From the NCBI GenBank assembly GCA_001599815.1, contig BCIA01000006.1:2854961-2918960 (forward strand): a stretch of 64,000 nt of DNA, read 5' to 3'. Origin of the DNA: Furcasterigmium furcatum (taxonomy: Eukaryota; Ascomycota; Sordariomycetes; Glomerellales; Plectosphaerellaceae). A model generated the notes under the pieces. That model saw only the letters and a program-made list of their open reading frames with translations, was not told the DNA's origin and made no database searches. This document shows, in pieces, positions 19,909 to 29,588 of the stretch (the stretch's first letter is position 1; each line of letters begins with the position of its first letter). A program made the translations under genes and the position numbers.

Positions 19909-22056
19909 ATGGCTCCTCCGGTCGTCTCGTCTGACGGCGTCCTCGCCGTGCTAGAGGAGACCGAGTTAGAGGCCAGGTCACCTGCGATCAATCCTGCCTC
20001 GACTCCTCAATTGACCTCACCACGATCCCCAGCCATGCATGATGGCCTCACCCTCATTAACCGCCGGTCCACCATCCGGCCGCGCGGCCTCGACAAGGGC
20101 GGCATCGCCGGCGTTGTAGTAGGATGCATCGTCGCCGTGTGTCTCCTCGGCCTCTGTCTCTATCCATTTATCATCCGTCGTAGGAAGCGGCGGAGGCAAC
20201 ACGCCACGGCTCATCATGCCCAAGATGCCGAGGCTGCTCAAGTCTCAACCACCACCACTGGAACCTCACCTTTCACCCAAGGGGCTGCAGCTCCCCAAGA
20301 ACCCGAGGCTCGCCAATCATCAAAGGACTCGCTCTCGCACAGGGACGATTCGCTCAACAGCACGGCGAAGCCTTCCAGCAAAGACGGGACCTTGGATCCC
20401 GCCAACGACCAGGATGCAGCGACCCATGACCAGCAGCAGGAGCGAGGAGCTCCTGTCGAGCACGAGAATATCTTGCAACGGAACCACAGCCTATTGAGGA
20501 GTCGAGACTCGGACATTTCTCTCGGCACCAACCCACGATGGAACACAGAAGGCCCGCCACCGCTGTCCCCGGGAGGAATCGAACTCGTCGACACCCGCGC
20601 CGATGGACTCGAGTACAGCGAGGCCATGGCAGGCCAGAGCGCGAGCTACTACTGCCCGACAGTCCCCTCCGAAGCCTTTGGCATGGCCACGCCGCCCCCG
20701 GCGGATGAGGCTCGGTTCCCGGCACCTGCTCGGTCACTTTCGCGCGGAAGCTCTCTGAAGTACAGCCTGATGTCTATTATGCGCCGCATGAGCTCAAAAG
20801 ACACTGGCAAGGCCTCACCAACCGCAGGAGATAGGGAAACAGGGCCCTGGGTCCCTCCCGGCCAGAACGACGGCAGAACGGAGCTTTCCGAATCACCAGT
20901 CATCCAGGACGGCCCCTCCTTCCGGGACTTTAGCTACCCAAGGGGTCAAGTTCCCCGTCTCGGCACTCCCGTGAGGTTCCCGATGAGCCCGGCATCCACT
21001 GCTGACACTGGCCCACACGATGAAGGCTCACCCGAGCCGACGACCGGGTCTGTGGCCGGCAGGCCGTCCCCGCCAATTCTGCCTCCTAGCAGCCCGCCAC
21101 CAGGAACCGTGAATCCGATGGATATCATGGCCCCGTCCAACCCGTCGGAACAGGTGTTCCACACGGACCGGGAGCTTTACTACCTATCCAACCCTCATGT
21201 GTCACCACCGCGAAAGAGCGTCTCCCCCAACGACCAGCCGGAGCCGCAAGACACAGAAGCCTTACCACCACCTGTACAAGCGCCAACGCCCGCATCTACC
21301 GAGGAGGCAATTGTCCCCAAGCCCGAGCCCGAGAACGAAATGCCACGGCCAGAAGCGCCGAAGACACCAGCTCACCAACTCGATCAGGATATCAACATGA
21401 CTACAGAGGAAGCTCCAGCCAGATATGGCGCCACCCATCTTACGCCAGCATACCACGGCCACGGCCGCAATTCATCTATCGCAACATCAGAGGGCAATTG
21501 GACAGACAGATCTGACCGCTCAACACCATTGCCGAGCCAAGTCTCCTCTGTCCCATCGCATCACAATACACCAAACACGCAGCTCACCGAGATCAGCCCG
21601 TCGCCACGGTCTGACCTGGGCTCAGATATTCGGAGCAGCGCATCTCCCTACAACGGCGCGCAAATCTATACATGCGACGAGTGCTCCCGTGGCTTTGACC
21701 AGATCCACAAGTTGAAGTACGTGCACATTCCTCTGCTGAATATATTCGTAGCCGCTAACCTAAGCTCCGCCTGTAGCCACCACCGACGATACCACGAACG
21801 CCCGCACGAGTGCCCCCACCAGAACTGCGACAAGCGCTTCGGAACCAAGACTCATCTCGACCGGCACATCAACGACAAGCATAAGAAGACCCGAAAGTTC
21901 CACTGCCTCGAGCAGGCCTGCCCGTACTCGAGGGCAGGGGGCAAGGGGTTCCCCAGGAAAGACAACTGGAGGCGGCACATGATCAACAAGCACGGCATGA
22001 ACCCGCAGGCCGACCCCGAGCCGGATATTGTCGATGATGCGATGGCGGGGATGTGA
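19909..22056 (+). CDS. C2H2 zinc-finger protein with a predicted transmembrane segment
   Basis: Two exons (19909-21716 and 21777-22056) with a 60-nt stop-free intron give 695 residues. Residues about 64-88 (GGIAGVVVGCIVAVCLLGLC plus YPF) form a clear membrane-spanning helix followed by RRRKRRR, the architecture of single-pass fungal surface sensors. A long Pro/Ser-rich disordered region follows. The C-terminus has C2H2 fingers: YTCDECSRGFDQIHKL joined by splicing to NHHRRYH, then HECPHQNCDKRFGTKTHLDRHINDKH and a third degenerate one with FHCLEQACPYS..RKDNWRRHMINKH. Such fingers usually bind DNA. The positive-inside rule puts the fingers in the cytosol, so this could be a membrane-tethered transcription factor released by proteolysis; that is inference. 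There is no cleavable signal peptide. The start ATG has a CCATGG-like context and is preceded by a short upstream ORF. Confidence 0.85.
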   Translation: MAPPVVSSDGVLAVLEETELEARSPAINPASTPQLTSPRSPAMHDGLTLINRRSTIRPRGLDKGGIAGVVVGCIVAVCLLGLCLYPFIIRRRKRRRQHATAHHAQDAEAAQVSTTTTGTSPFTQGAAAPQEPEARQSSKDSLSHRDDSLNSTAKPSSKDGTLDPANDQDAATHDQQQERGAPVEHENILQRNHSLLRSRDSDISLGTNPRWNTEGPPPLSPGGIELVDTRADGLEYSEAMAGQSASYYCPTVPSEAFGMATPPPADEARFPAPARSLSRGSSLKYSLMSIMRRMSSKDTGKASPTAGDRETGPWVPPGQNDGRTELSESPVIQDGPSFRDFSYPRGQVPRLGTPVRFPMSPASTADTGPHDEGSPEPTTGSVAGRPSPPILPPSSPPPGTVNPMDIMAPSNPSEQVFHTDRELYYLSNPHVSPPRKSVSPNDQPEPQDTEALPPPVQAPTPASTEEAIVPKPEPENEMPRPEAPKTPAHQLDQDINMTTEEAPARYGATHLTPAYHGHGRNSSIATSEGNWTDRSDRSTPLPSQVSSVPSHHNTPNTQLTEISPSPRSDLGSDIRSSASPYNGAQIYTCDECSRGFDQIHKLKYVHIPLLNIFVAANLSSACSHHRRYHERPHECPHQNCDKRFGTKTHLDRHINDKHKKTRKFHCLEQACPYSRAGGKGFPRKDNWRRHMINKHGMNPQADPEPDIVDDAMAGM

Positions 22057-22520
22057 GAGGTTGATTGATTGATGGCCGATTCGACGGGCCGCGAGGAAAA
22101 GCCGGGCACATGGCGTTTGTACAATTTTTCTGGGAGCGGTTTCCTGTGTCTGCCTGAGACGAGGTTCGGGCATGGGGTCTATAACTTTTGCGAGGCAGAG
22201 GCGCTGAAGCGCGGAATGGTCGAGGGAGCCAACGCAAACACCCCGACTTCCTTCCTTCAGACGATGGGAGGACACCGTCTCAAAAGTAGGCTTTGCCGAA
22301 AGTTGCTTTGTTTTTACATGGGGACCCATAAGGCGTTCTGGCAGGGGCTTTTAGCGGGAGGTGAATCCAGCGGGCAAAGCTAGCCATGTAGCGGAACCCG
22401 CATCCTGATTGCTGTTTTCCGGATTGCTTCCCCGTCATCACGAGATGCGAAGTAGCATAGCACAGCTGGAGGAGGCGGGGCGTAATATCAGAACCCCTCC
22501 TCGGGGCGGGAGAGAACCGT
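22057..22520. other. Convergent 3' spacer between the C2H2 gene and rrp40
   Basis: 464 bases between two stop codons; expected to contain both terminators. Nothing else was recognised. Confidence 0.5.
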
Positions 22521-23327
22521 TCAACTGAGATCTTTGATCAATTTCCGCACCAGCTTCTTCTGCTGTTCCGGCGTGAGGTCGCCCTCGTCTGTCTCCTGCA
22601 CCGCGCGGCCGACGGCGATTGTGGTCTTGACGTTGTCGCTGTCGACCCAGAGGCGGCCGTTGCGGCCGACTGCTGTCTCGAAGGCCGCGCCGAGGGCGCC
22701 GAGCTCCTCGAGGACGATGACCTTGCCGTCCTCAGCGGCGCGGGGCATGAGGAGGCGGCGGGCCATGCCGAGGGAGATGCTGAAGAGCATGCCGCCCGTG
22801 AGGGGGCCGAGGCCGTCGGCCTTGCCGGTGGAGGGGTTTGTGCACTCGAGCTCGGGGTCCATGTGCTTGTCTGCGAGGGCGACGCGGGCGTAGACGAGGG
22901 AGCCGGCGGGGAGCTGGGGGCGGTTCTTCTTCGAGGCGAGCTCGAAGGCGAGATGTGGGAGGAGGGCGATGGGGGCGTAGTCGGAGAGGCGGACTTGGAA
23001 CATGTCCTGGACGGAGCGGTGGACCGTGGCGATGACGAGGTCGCCGACCATGGGGTGGTACTGGAGGAAGCTGAGGTTAGCCGGGGCGGGGGAGGGTAAG
23101 AGAGGGATTGGGGGAGGGGGGAAGCTTACGCGACCGTTCTTGGTGTCAACCCATATCGCGTTCTTGCGGGAATCCGGGATGAGCTGGCCGGCGACGACGG
23201 GGATGATGTCGCCGGGGGGTTGGTGTCGCAGGCCAGGGCCGAGACGGAGCTGTTTCTTCTGTGACGGGATGAGAGTGGGGTCGACCGTCTCGCCGGGGAG
23301 GACGAAGGTGGCGGCGGCGGCGGCCAT
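22521..23327 (-). CDS. rrp40: Exosome complex subunit Rrp40
   Basis: Two exons (23327-23130 and 23060-22521) with a 69-nt stop-free intron give 245 residues, very close to yeast Rrp40 (240). After an N-terminal domain (LPGETVDP, GPGLRH) comes the S1 domain beginning across the splice (KNGR/YHPMVGDLVIATV..S...F.VRLSDYAPIALLPHLAFE), then the KH-type domain with GKADGLGPLTGGMLFSISLGMARRLL and a region containing VGRNGRLWVDS. Rrp40 is a cap subunit of the RNA exosome in nucleus and cytoplasm, guiding RNA into the 3'-5' degradation channel. It is head-to-head with ssz1 across about 430 bases. Confidence 0.95.
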   Translation of the reverse strand: MAAAAATFVLPGETVDPTLIPSQKKQLRLGPGLRHQPPGDIIPVVAGQLIPDSRKNAIWVDTKNGRVSFPPPPIPLLPSPAPANLSFLQYHPMVGDLVIATVHRSVQDMFQVRLSDYAPIALLPHLAFELASKKNRPQLPAGSLVYARVALADKHMDPELECTNPSTGKADGLGPLTGGMLFSISLGMARRLLMPRAAEDGKVIVLEELGALGAAFETAVGRNGRLWVDSDNVKTTIAVGRAVQETDEGDLTPEQQKKLVRKLIKDLS

Positions 23328-23756
23328 TGCGGGTGTGTGTGAGGGATAATTGGTGGGCGGGCGGGAGAGGGAGGAGAGTGGAAGTAAGTGGTGGTGTTGA
23401 AGGTCGCAGAATCAAAAAGTTGAATCCAGTCCCAGTTCAGCCTTGCACATGTTCACGACATTGGATCTCAGAAACCCACCCCAAAGTGGGGCGAACGATA
23501 GGCGGCTGGGGTCTGCCTCCAGTGGGCAGCGTCCAGTCTGAGTCTGGTCTTGGCGCAACTTGTCGATAACATTTTTCTCAGCCAAAAATTTGGCAAAGAC
23601 CCCCACCATAGCGACAATAGTTAGACGGCCACCTTTGATCCTCCACTGCAAGTCAACCACCACCTCTGTTTGCACCCTGACCACCTCGACCCTCCCGCCC
23701 GACACGACAATTCCTCGCGCCCCGATCGATCATACCCCGACAGACCTACCCTTCAG
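23328..23756. promoter_or_regulatory. Compact bidirectional promoter of rrp40 and ssz1
   Basis: 429 bases between divergent start codons of an RNA-processing and a ribosome-associated chaperone gene, so co-regulation with ribosome biogenesis is plausible. No specific factor site was identified with confidence. Confidence 0.55.
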
Positions 23757-25557
23757 ATGGCTGAGAACAGCTCCACGCGGTCCGGCCCTGCGCCGGAGGA
23801 CCGCACCGTCATTGGCCTCACCTTTGGCAACTCAAACGGCTCCGTCGCCTTCACCGCCGACGGCAAGGCTGAGGTCATTGCCAACGAGGATGGAGGTGAG
23901 CAATAGGATCCTCCCTCTCCCTGAGGGTGACTTGTGCTGACTGACACGGCTTGCAGACCGCCAGATCCCTACCATCCTGTCCTACGTGAACGGCGACGAG
24001 TACTACGGCCAGCAGGCCAAGGCCTTCCTGGTCCGCAACCCTACCAACACCGTTGGCTACTTCAAGGAGTTCATCGGCAAGGAGTGAGTCCGCGGAGGCG
24101 CCCGATTGTGTCAATATCTTGCGCTGACCTCCCCTCGTAGCTTCGCCTCGATCGACCCTACCTACAACCATGCCTCCGCCCACCCCAAGGACACCAACGG
24201 CGCCGTCTCCTTCACCGTCAAGGATAACGAGGAGGCCGAGGAGCCCTCCACCGTCTCCGTCTCCGAAGTCACCACCCGCTACCTGCGCCGCCTCGTCGGC
24301 TCCGCCAGCGACTACCTCGGAAAGACAGTCACCTCCGCTGTCATCTCCGTGCCCACCAACTTCTCAGACAAGCAGAAGGCCGCCCTGACCAAGGCCGCAA
24401 ACGACGCCGGCATCGAGGTGCTCCAGCTCATCTCCGACCCCGTCGCCTCCATCCTCGCCTACGATGCCAGGCCTGAAGCCACCGTCCAGGACAAGATCGT
24501 CGTCGTCGCTGACCTCGGCGGCACCCGCTCGGACGTCGCCGTCGTCGCCTCCCGCGGCGGCATGTACACCATCCTCGCCACCGCCCACGACTACGAGTTC
24601 GCCGGCGCTCACCTCGACCAGGTCCTGATCGACCACTTCGCCAAGGAGTTCATCAAGAAGCACACCACCGACCCCCGCGAGAACCCCAAGAGCCTCGCCA
24701 AGCTCCGCCTCGAGGCCGAGTCCACCAAGAAGGCCCTCAGCATCGGCACGAACGCCTCCTTCAGCATCGAGTCCCTCGTCGACGGCATCGACTTCACCTC
24801 CACCGTCAACAGGTTACGCTACGAGATGTCCGCCCGCAAGGTCTTCGAGGGCATCAACCGCCTCATCGAGGGCGTCATCAAGAAGGCCGGCCTCGACGTC
24901 CTCGACGTCGACGAGGTCATCCTCTCCGGCGGAACCTCCCACACCCCGCGCATCGCCAACAACCTCGCCTCCATCTTCCCCGAGTCCACCCGCGTCGTTG
25001 CCCCCGCCACCTCCACCACCGCCATCAACCCCTCCGAGCTCCAGGCCCGCGGCGCCGCCCTCCAGGCCTCCCTCATCCAGGAGTACGAGGCCGACGACAT
25101 CGACCAGTCCACCCACCCCGCCGTCTCCACCGTCAAGCACACCGCCAACGCCATCGGCGTCGTCGGCGCCGACGACGTCTTCATCCCCATCATCCCCGCC
25201 GAGACCGCCGTCCCCGCCCGCCGCACCGTGCACGTCTCCGCCCCCAAGGACGGCGGCGACGTCTACATCCGCGTCGTCGAGGGCGGCACCCACATCGAGG
25301 TCACTAAGCCCGAGCCCAAGGAGAAGCCCGCCCAGGACGAGGACGACAGCGACTTCGACGATGAGGACGATGAGGACGAGGAGCAGCGCGAGAAGGTCTG
25401 GAAGATCGGAAGCACCGTCGCCGAGGCCGCCGTGCGCGGCGTCAAGAAGGACGGAAAGGTCGAGGTCACGATCAACCTCGACGCGAACCTCGGCGTCACC
25501 GTCACGGCGAGGGAGGTCGGCGCCAAGGGCGGCGTCAGGGGCGTCGTCAAGGCGTAA
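23757..25557 (+). CDS. ssz1: Ssz1-like atypical Hsp70 of the ribosome-associated complex
   Basis: Three exons (23757-23895, 23957-24083, 24141-25557), introns 61 and 57 nt, give 560 residues (yeast Ssz1 538). The Hsp70 nucleotide-binding fold is visible: TVIGLTFGNSNGSVAF, TSAVISVPTNFSDKQ, VVADLGGTRSDVAVV and the ILSGGTSHTPRI motif. The C-terminal part is a shortened substrate-binding-like region with an acidic DDEDDEDEE linker, lacking the normal Hsp70 lid, as in Ssz1. Ssz1 pairs with the J-protein zuotin at the ribosome exit and helps Ssb-type Hsp70 fold nascent chains. Splice choices restore NEDGDRQIPT and GKDFASIDP. Codon use is strongly C-biased, as for a highly expressed gene, which also creates long stop-free antisense frames. 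Confidence 0.95.
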
Positions 25558-26066
25558 ACGCCGCGTCTCGAGCAGTGTCAAAAAATGGACGTCGATGCCC
25601 GGGCGCATCGTCGCATGGTGAGCGAGGAGGGATAGAAAGCGGCATAATCGGGGGCGCCTACTTTGCGTTGAGGATTATCCTGTCTGATAGATATGTGTTT
25701 ATGCCCCCGTTGGGTCTGGGAATGAGAAGAGATAGAGGAGCACAAAACTGATGTTTCGCGTTCTGCGACTACCTGAAAAATCGGCGGGCACGAAGCGGCA
25801 ACATCTCCTGTCGCGTGAAAAGTGATGTGACACCATTGAGCTAAAGGAGGGAGGTAATGTCTTGCAGGAAGAGAGCGCCGTGTATTCGTGGATATCTATA
25901 TTCCAGACCGACCGACCATTTCTACCGAACCGCACAAGGATATCAAACCGCCCCAGCAGGACCTCGCCAGGCTTGAAGATTATGAAGGAGACCATCCGCC
26001 CCAAATACACCAGTACGATCGCTGAACCGCTAGACAAATCAAGGATAGCCACACACAAGACGGGAG
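25558..26066. other. Convergent 3' spacer between ssz1 and the C2-domain gene
   Basis: 509 bases between two stop codons. Nothing but presumed terminators was seen. Confidence 0.5.
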
Positions 26067-28009
26067 CTATCTCACAGCGCCTGGCAGTCTCCACGCTACC
26101 ATATCATCCCGCACCTCGAACTCCTCTAGCTCCCTCGCCTTTCGATACTCGCCCCCGATCTTGTTGTCTTTCCTCCCACTGCTCCCGCTACCCATCGTCG
26201 GCGCTAGGCTTGTTAGGCTCCCGCGACGACTGCGCGCTCCGCCAAGTTCCTCCCTGCTGCTCGCGGCGCTATCATCCCTCTGGTGGCGGGAGCCGCTCCT
26301 GCTATTCGGCCTGCTGTACGAGGTGTACGATGAGGTGAAGAACCCGCCCGTATTGTCAAGGTGAGGTGACGAAGTAGGCAGGTAGGGCGACGAAGTCGGG
26401 AGGAAGGGGGGGTTCCGCCCCGTGACGGTGCTCACACTCCTGTCGCTAGCATTGCTATTGTGGCGACTGTCGCGGTGCCGGTGGGAGGCGAGGTGCGGCG
26501 TGAACGCGTGCATGAGTCCGTGAGCAGGGCCGGGGTGGGACTGCTGCTGCTGGTTCTTGTTCATGCGGCGGTAGTCGCTGGGCCGGAGGGTGTCGCCCGC
26601 CATGCCGTCGTCACTGAGGTCTCCGCCGCCGTCGAAAGGGACAACGCGACGTCTTTCGAGAGATCGGGAGCGAGAGGGGCCGTTGTCGCTGCTCGTGCTA
26701 TGGTCGCTTGTTTGTGACGGATGGCGTTGGGGTGCAGTTTTTGATGAAGGGTCCGACCCAGAGGACGGAGAGGGCGACCAGCCGTCGCCGCCGGCGAAAA
26801 TGTCTTCGATGCACTGGTCCGGGGGAAGCTCGCCAGGCTGGCGCACCCAGGAGGCGGCGAGGGAGCGGCGGTACATGTCCTGGACCTCGGCGAGATCACG
26901 AGATTTGGCGATGGTGGGTAGTTCTGTGCTGTTAGCGACGAGGCCGCATGAGTGTGGGATATCATAACTTACGCCCCGCATCATCTTGCTCGACTTGCTC
27001 TCCAGCCATGATGCCTGCAATGCCGCCAAAGACGGGGGCCGTCTTTAGAGCCGGCGCAACGTAGTTCTTATCGCCATCAACCTGAACCATGAGAATGCCA
27101 ATCTTGAGTGTGCTGTTGATCTTGCTCTCCTGCATGAGATAGCGCCTGATGATGCCCTCCTCGACATCCGGATCTTCCAACTCAGGGTTTGGCGTGCCGC
27201 TGGAAGAAGTTGGTCGCGATGACGTGGAGACCGAGGCTGATTCTCCACCGCCGCCTGTCGAGACATTGAGATTGCTATTGCCGCTCCGGCTGCTACGTTT
27301 CCTAACGTGGCCCTTTTCGAAGCTGGTACTATCGCGGCTGGTCCTGGGGAGGGTATCGCGGTGGAGGCTTTCGCTCTCCTCGACATATTCGCTGAGGTTC
27401 AGGCGTACGACGCCGAGACTGATCTTTTCATCGCGGCCGCTGGAGGGGAATTCCTGGAGGACCTCAAATTCAATGGGGCACTCGGTAAGGTTGTTGAACT
27501 TGTCGAGGCCGATGCGGATGTGGCCGATGACCTTGGAGAAGTTGAACTCGACTTTATGGTTGGAGATTGGGCATTTGTGAGTGCGGCCGCGATGCTCGGC
27601 GTGCATAGAGTGAGAGATGTGCCATTTTACGATGGATCCTCCTGAGACTAACGGCACGTTGTTAAGGTCGTAGATCTGGGCGAGACGGTGAGCATATCGT
27701 GGGCCGAGGGGGGCTTAAGGGAGGAGGCGTACCTTGAGATGTAGTTCAAATCTTGGCTGCAGATCACCAATTGTCAGTCCAGATTCGGCCTCGAGAAGTG
27801 GATGAGCAGTCCCTGCGCGGGCTGAGTGGGCTCCCTGCCCATGCAGCACAGCCGCCAGATGCGGCTCAAACACATGCGAACATGTGAAAGTGAGCAGGAT
27901 CTGCTTGGGGGCGGTGGTCGGGAGAGGACTGTCGAGGGTAGCTCACCTTGCGCCCCTTGTTGACTGAGGGTAAGAGGTTCAAGTTAGAAAGGCTTTTGAG
28001 AGCACTCAT
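26067..28009 (-). CDS. N-terminal C2 (EEIG1/EHBP1-type) domain protein
   Basis: Four exons (28009-27947, 27756-27733, 27675-26973, 26923-26067) give 548 residues. The second exon is only 24 nt (8 codons, PRFELHLK), confirmed by phase and by the conserved run NKGRKPRFELHLKIYDLNNV. The N-terminal C2 domain (VPLVSGGSIVKWHISHS..EHRGRTHKCPISNHKVEFN, to about residue 170) is of the kind found in EEIG1/EHBP1 proteins, which bind membranes or link endocytic vesicles to actin. The rest is Ser-rich and disordered with a short conserved helical block (DLAEVQDMYRRSLAASW) and an IEDIF motif. No catalytic motif is present. The fungal function is not established. Introns are 190, 57 and 49 nt. Confidence 0.88.
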
Positions 28010-29525
28010 TGTGTCGGACAAGGCATTGTGTGACGGGAAATTTGTGAGTGAAGAATGGGTGGGAGTGAGGGTAGCAGGCGGTGTGAGGGCGGAAGACGAG
28101 AAAATTGTCTCATCAAGTCGGTCTTTCGACTGACACAACCGGGCAGATTGAGAGAAGAAGCAAGAGGCAGAAGATGGTGTGGGCGCCGGGTGAGCGAGTC
28201 AGTCGCGAGGCTGATCAATCGACAGTCGGATGCTTTGCACAAGTATGCCCAGATCGAGCCACAATGCTCGACCGGCGGAGATACGGAACCCGCGGAAGGG
28301 GCGGCAAGACGACGGTTGAGTGAGGGTATCGCCGGAGCACTAGAGTCGACGACGGCGTGTGTTGCGGAGAAGAGGAAATGGCCGTGACTTCAAGGTTGGC
28401 TTGGGGGGACGGAAGATGGAAGCCAGGGCAGAGGATGGGGATGGAAGCAGGGGAAGGCCGGAGGAGAATCAAGAGGCGACTTACTGAGCGAGGTCATGTC
28501 TCATAAGTCGCCGGTGGCATGGCCAGCGGGAGGAATGCTGGGTAATCAGAACTCAATCATCCGCGCCCCGTGGAGGTGTGTGATAGAGGCGAGGGTACAA
28601 GCAAGCAGGACAAGGACAAGGCCGACAGTAGCGTGAGGTGCCCTTTCTTTGTGTGGAGGCGTGTCTGTCTGTCGGGGACGCCCGCAGCGGTGGGATCCCG
28701 GCGTCTTGGGGCCAGGGGTACGTCGTCACTCGTTCGTCCAGCGCTGGAGAAATAGATCCAGGTCGGCATACATACAACGTTGTGAGGGAACGTGTGGCGG
28801 GGGAGGAGGAAGAGTCGGTCGAGGGCTGCAGTCAGCGCCAATCCGATGCGGGCGGGCGACGAACGGAAAGCGTCTAGGCCAGGCGGCGGAGGGGCTGCAA
28901 CTAGCTGGTGCTGGTCCACCTAAGCTGAGGACTGCATCCGGAACGCCGGCTCGCAGTGGTGGCCGCGTATAGCACCCGGAGTTGACGATGTGTCGGGGTG
29001 GTGTTGCGTCGGTCGTTGAGGTTGGGTGATCCAACGAGGTACTAATGATCATTTGGGGCTGGCCGTTTGTAACGTGGTTTCCCGACTTGGGGAAACCTAA
29101 AGCCGCAGAAACAAGACTGCCACGCCAGATGCACTTTCCGTGCCAAGTCTTGGACGATGTCAGGGGGCGTGTCCCCGGTCGCGGATTACTGCTAATCCCA
29201 CCCTCTCGGCGGCCATTACTGCGAGTTGCACCTCCACGGATCACCTCTCTCCGTGCTCCTACAGGTTTCACCTCGCCTGGAAACACCCATGCGCCGAGAA
29301 TATGTAATTCCCATTCCGAAAAGAGATCAATATCAAACGAGAGGACACGCGACCCATCTCTACATGTGGGAAGAGTGAACCTCGTGCTCCTACCAACCTG
29401 CCCCTCCTCCTTCCCGACACACACCCTGGGGGTGTTTCATTCGTTCCCGACTGATAAGATAAAGCTCTCCACTCTAAATTTCATTGCTCTGCCCGTGACA
29501 GTCACCACGCGACGACCGACATCAA
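28010..29525. other. Divergent promoter region of the C2-domain gene and pop1
   Basis: About 1.5 kb with overlapping short frames on both strands and no recognisable product. The part near 29300-29525 probably includes the pop1 leader. Confidence 0.5.
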
Positions 29526-29588
29526 ATGACACCCCGCGTCACAATCCACCACACCACGAGTGGTACCATGGCCCGATATGCCTCCTAA
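29526..29588 (+). promoter_or_regulatory. 20-codon upstream ORF overlapping the pop1 start codon
   Basis: An ATG at 29526 opens a 20-codon frame with an internal ATG at 29568 in a near-perfect context (ACCATGG). It ends at TAA 29586-29588, past the pop1 ATG at 29578, in a different frame. A ribosome starting at either ATG would miss the pop1 start, whose own context is weak. Confidence 0.6.

Noticed and set aside
24814..25608. 264-codon antisense frame opposite ssz1
   Set aside because: Extremely Gly/Asp/Val-rich shadow of a highly biased gene.
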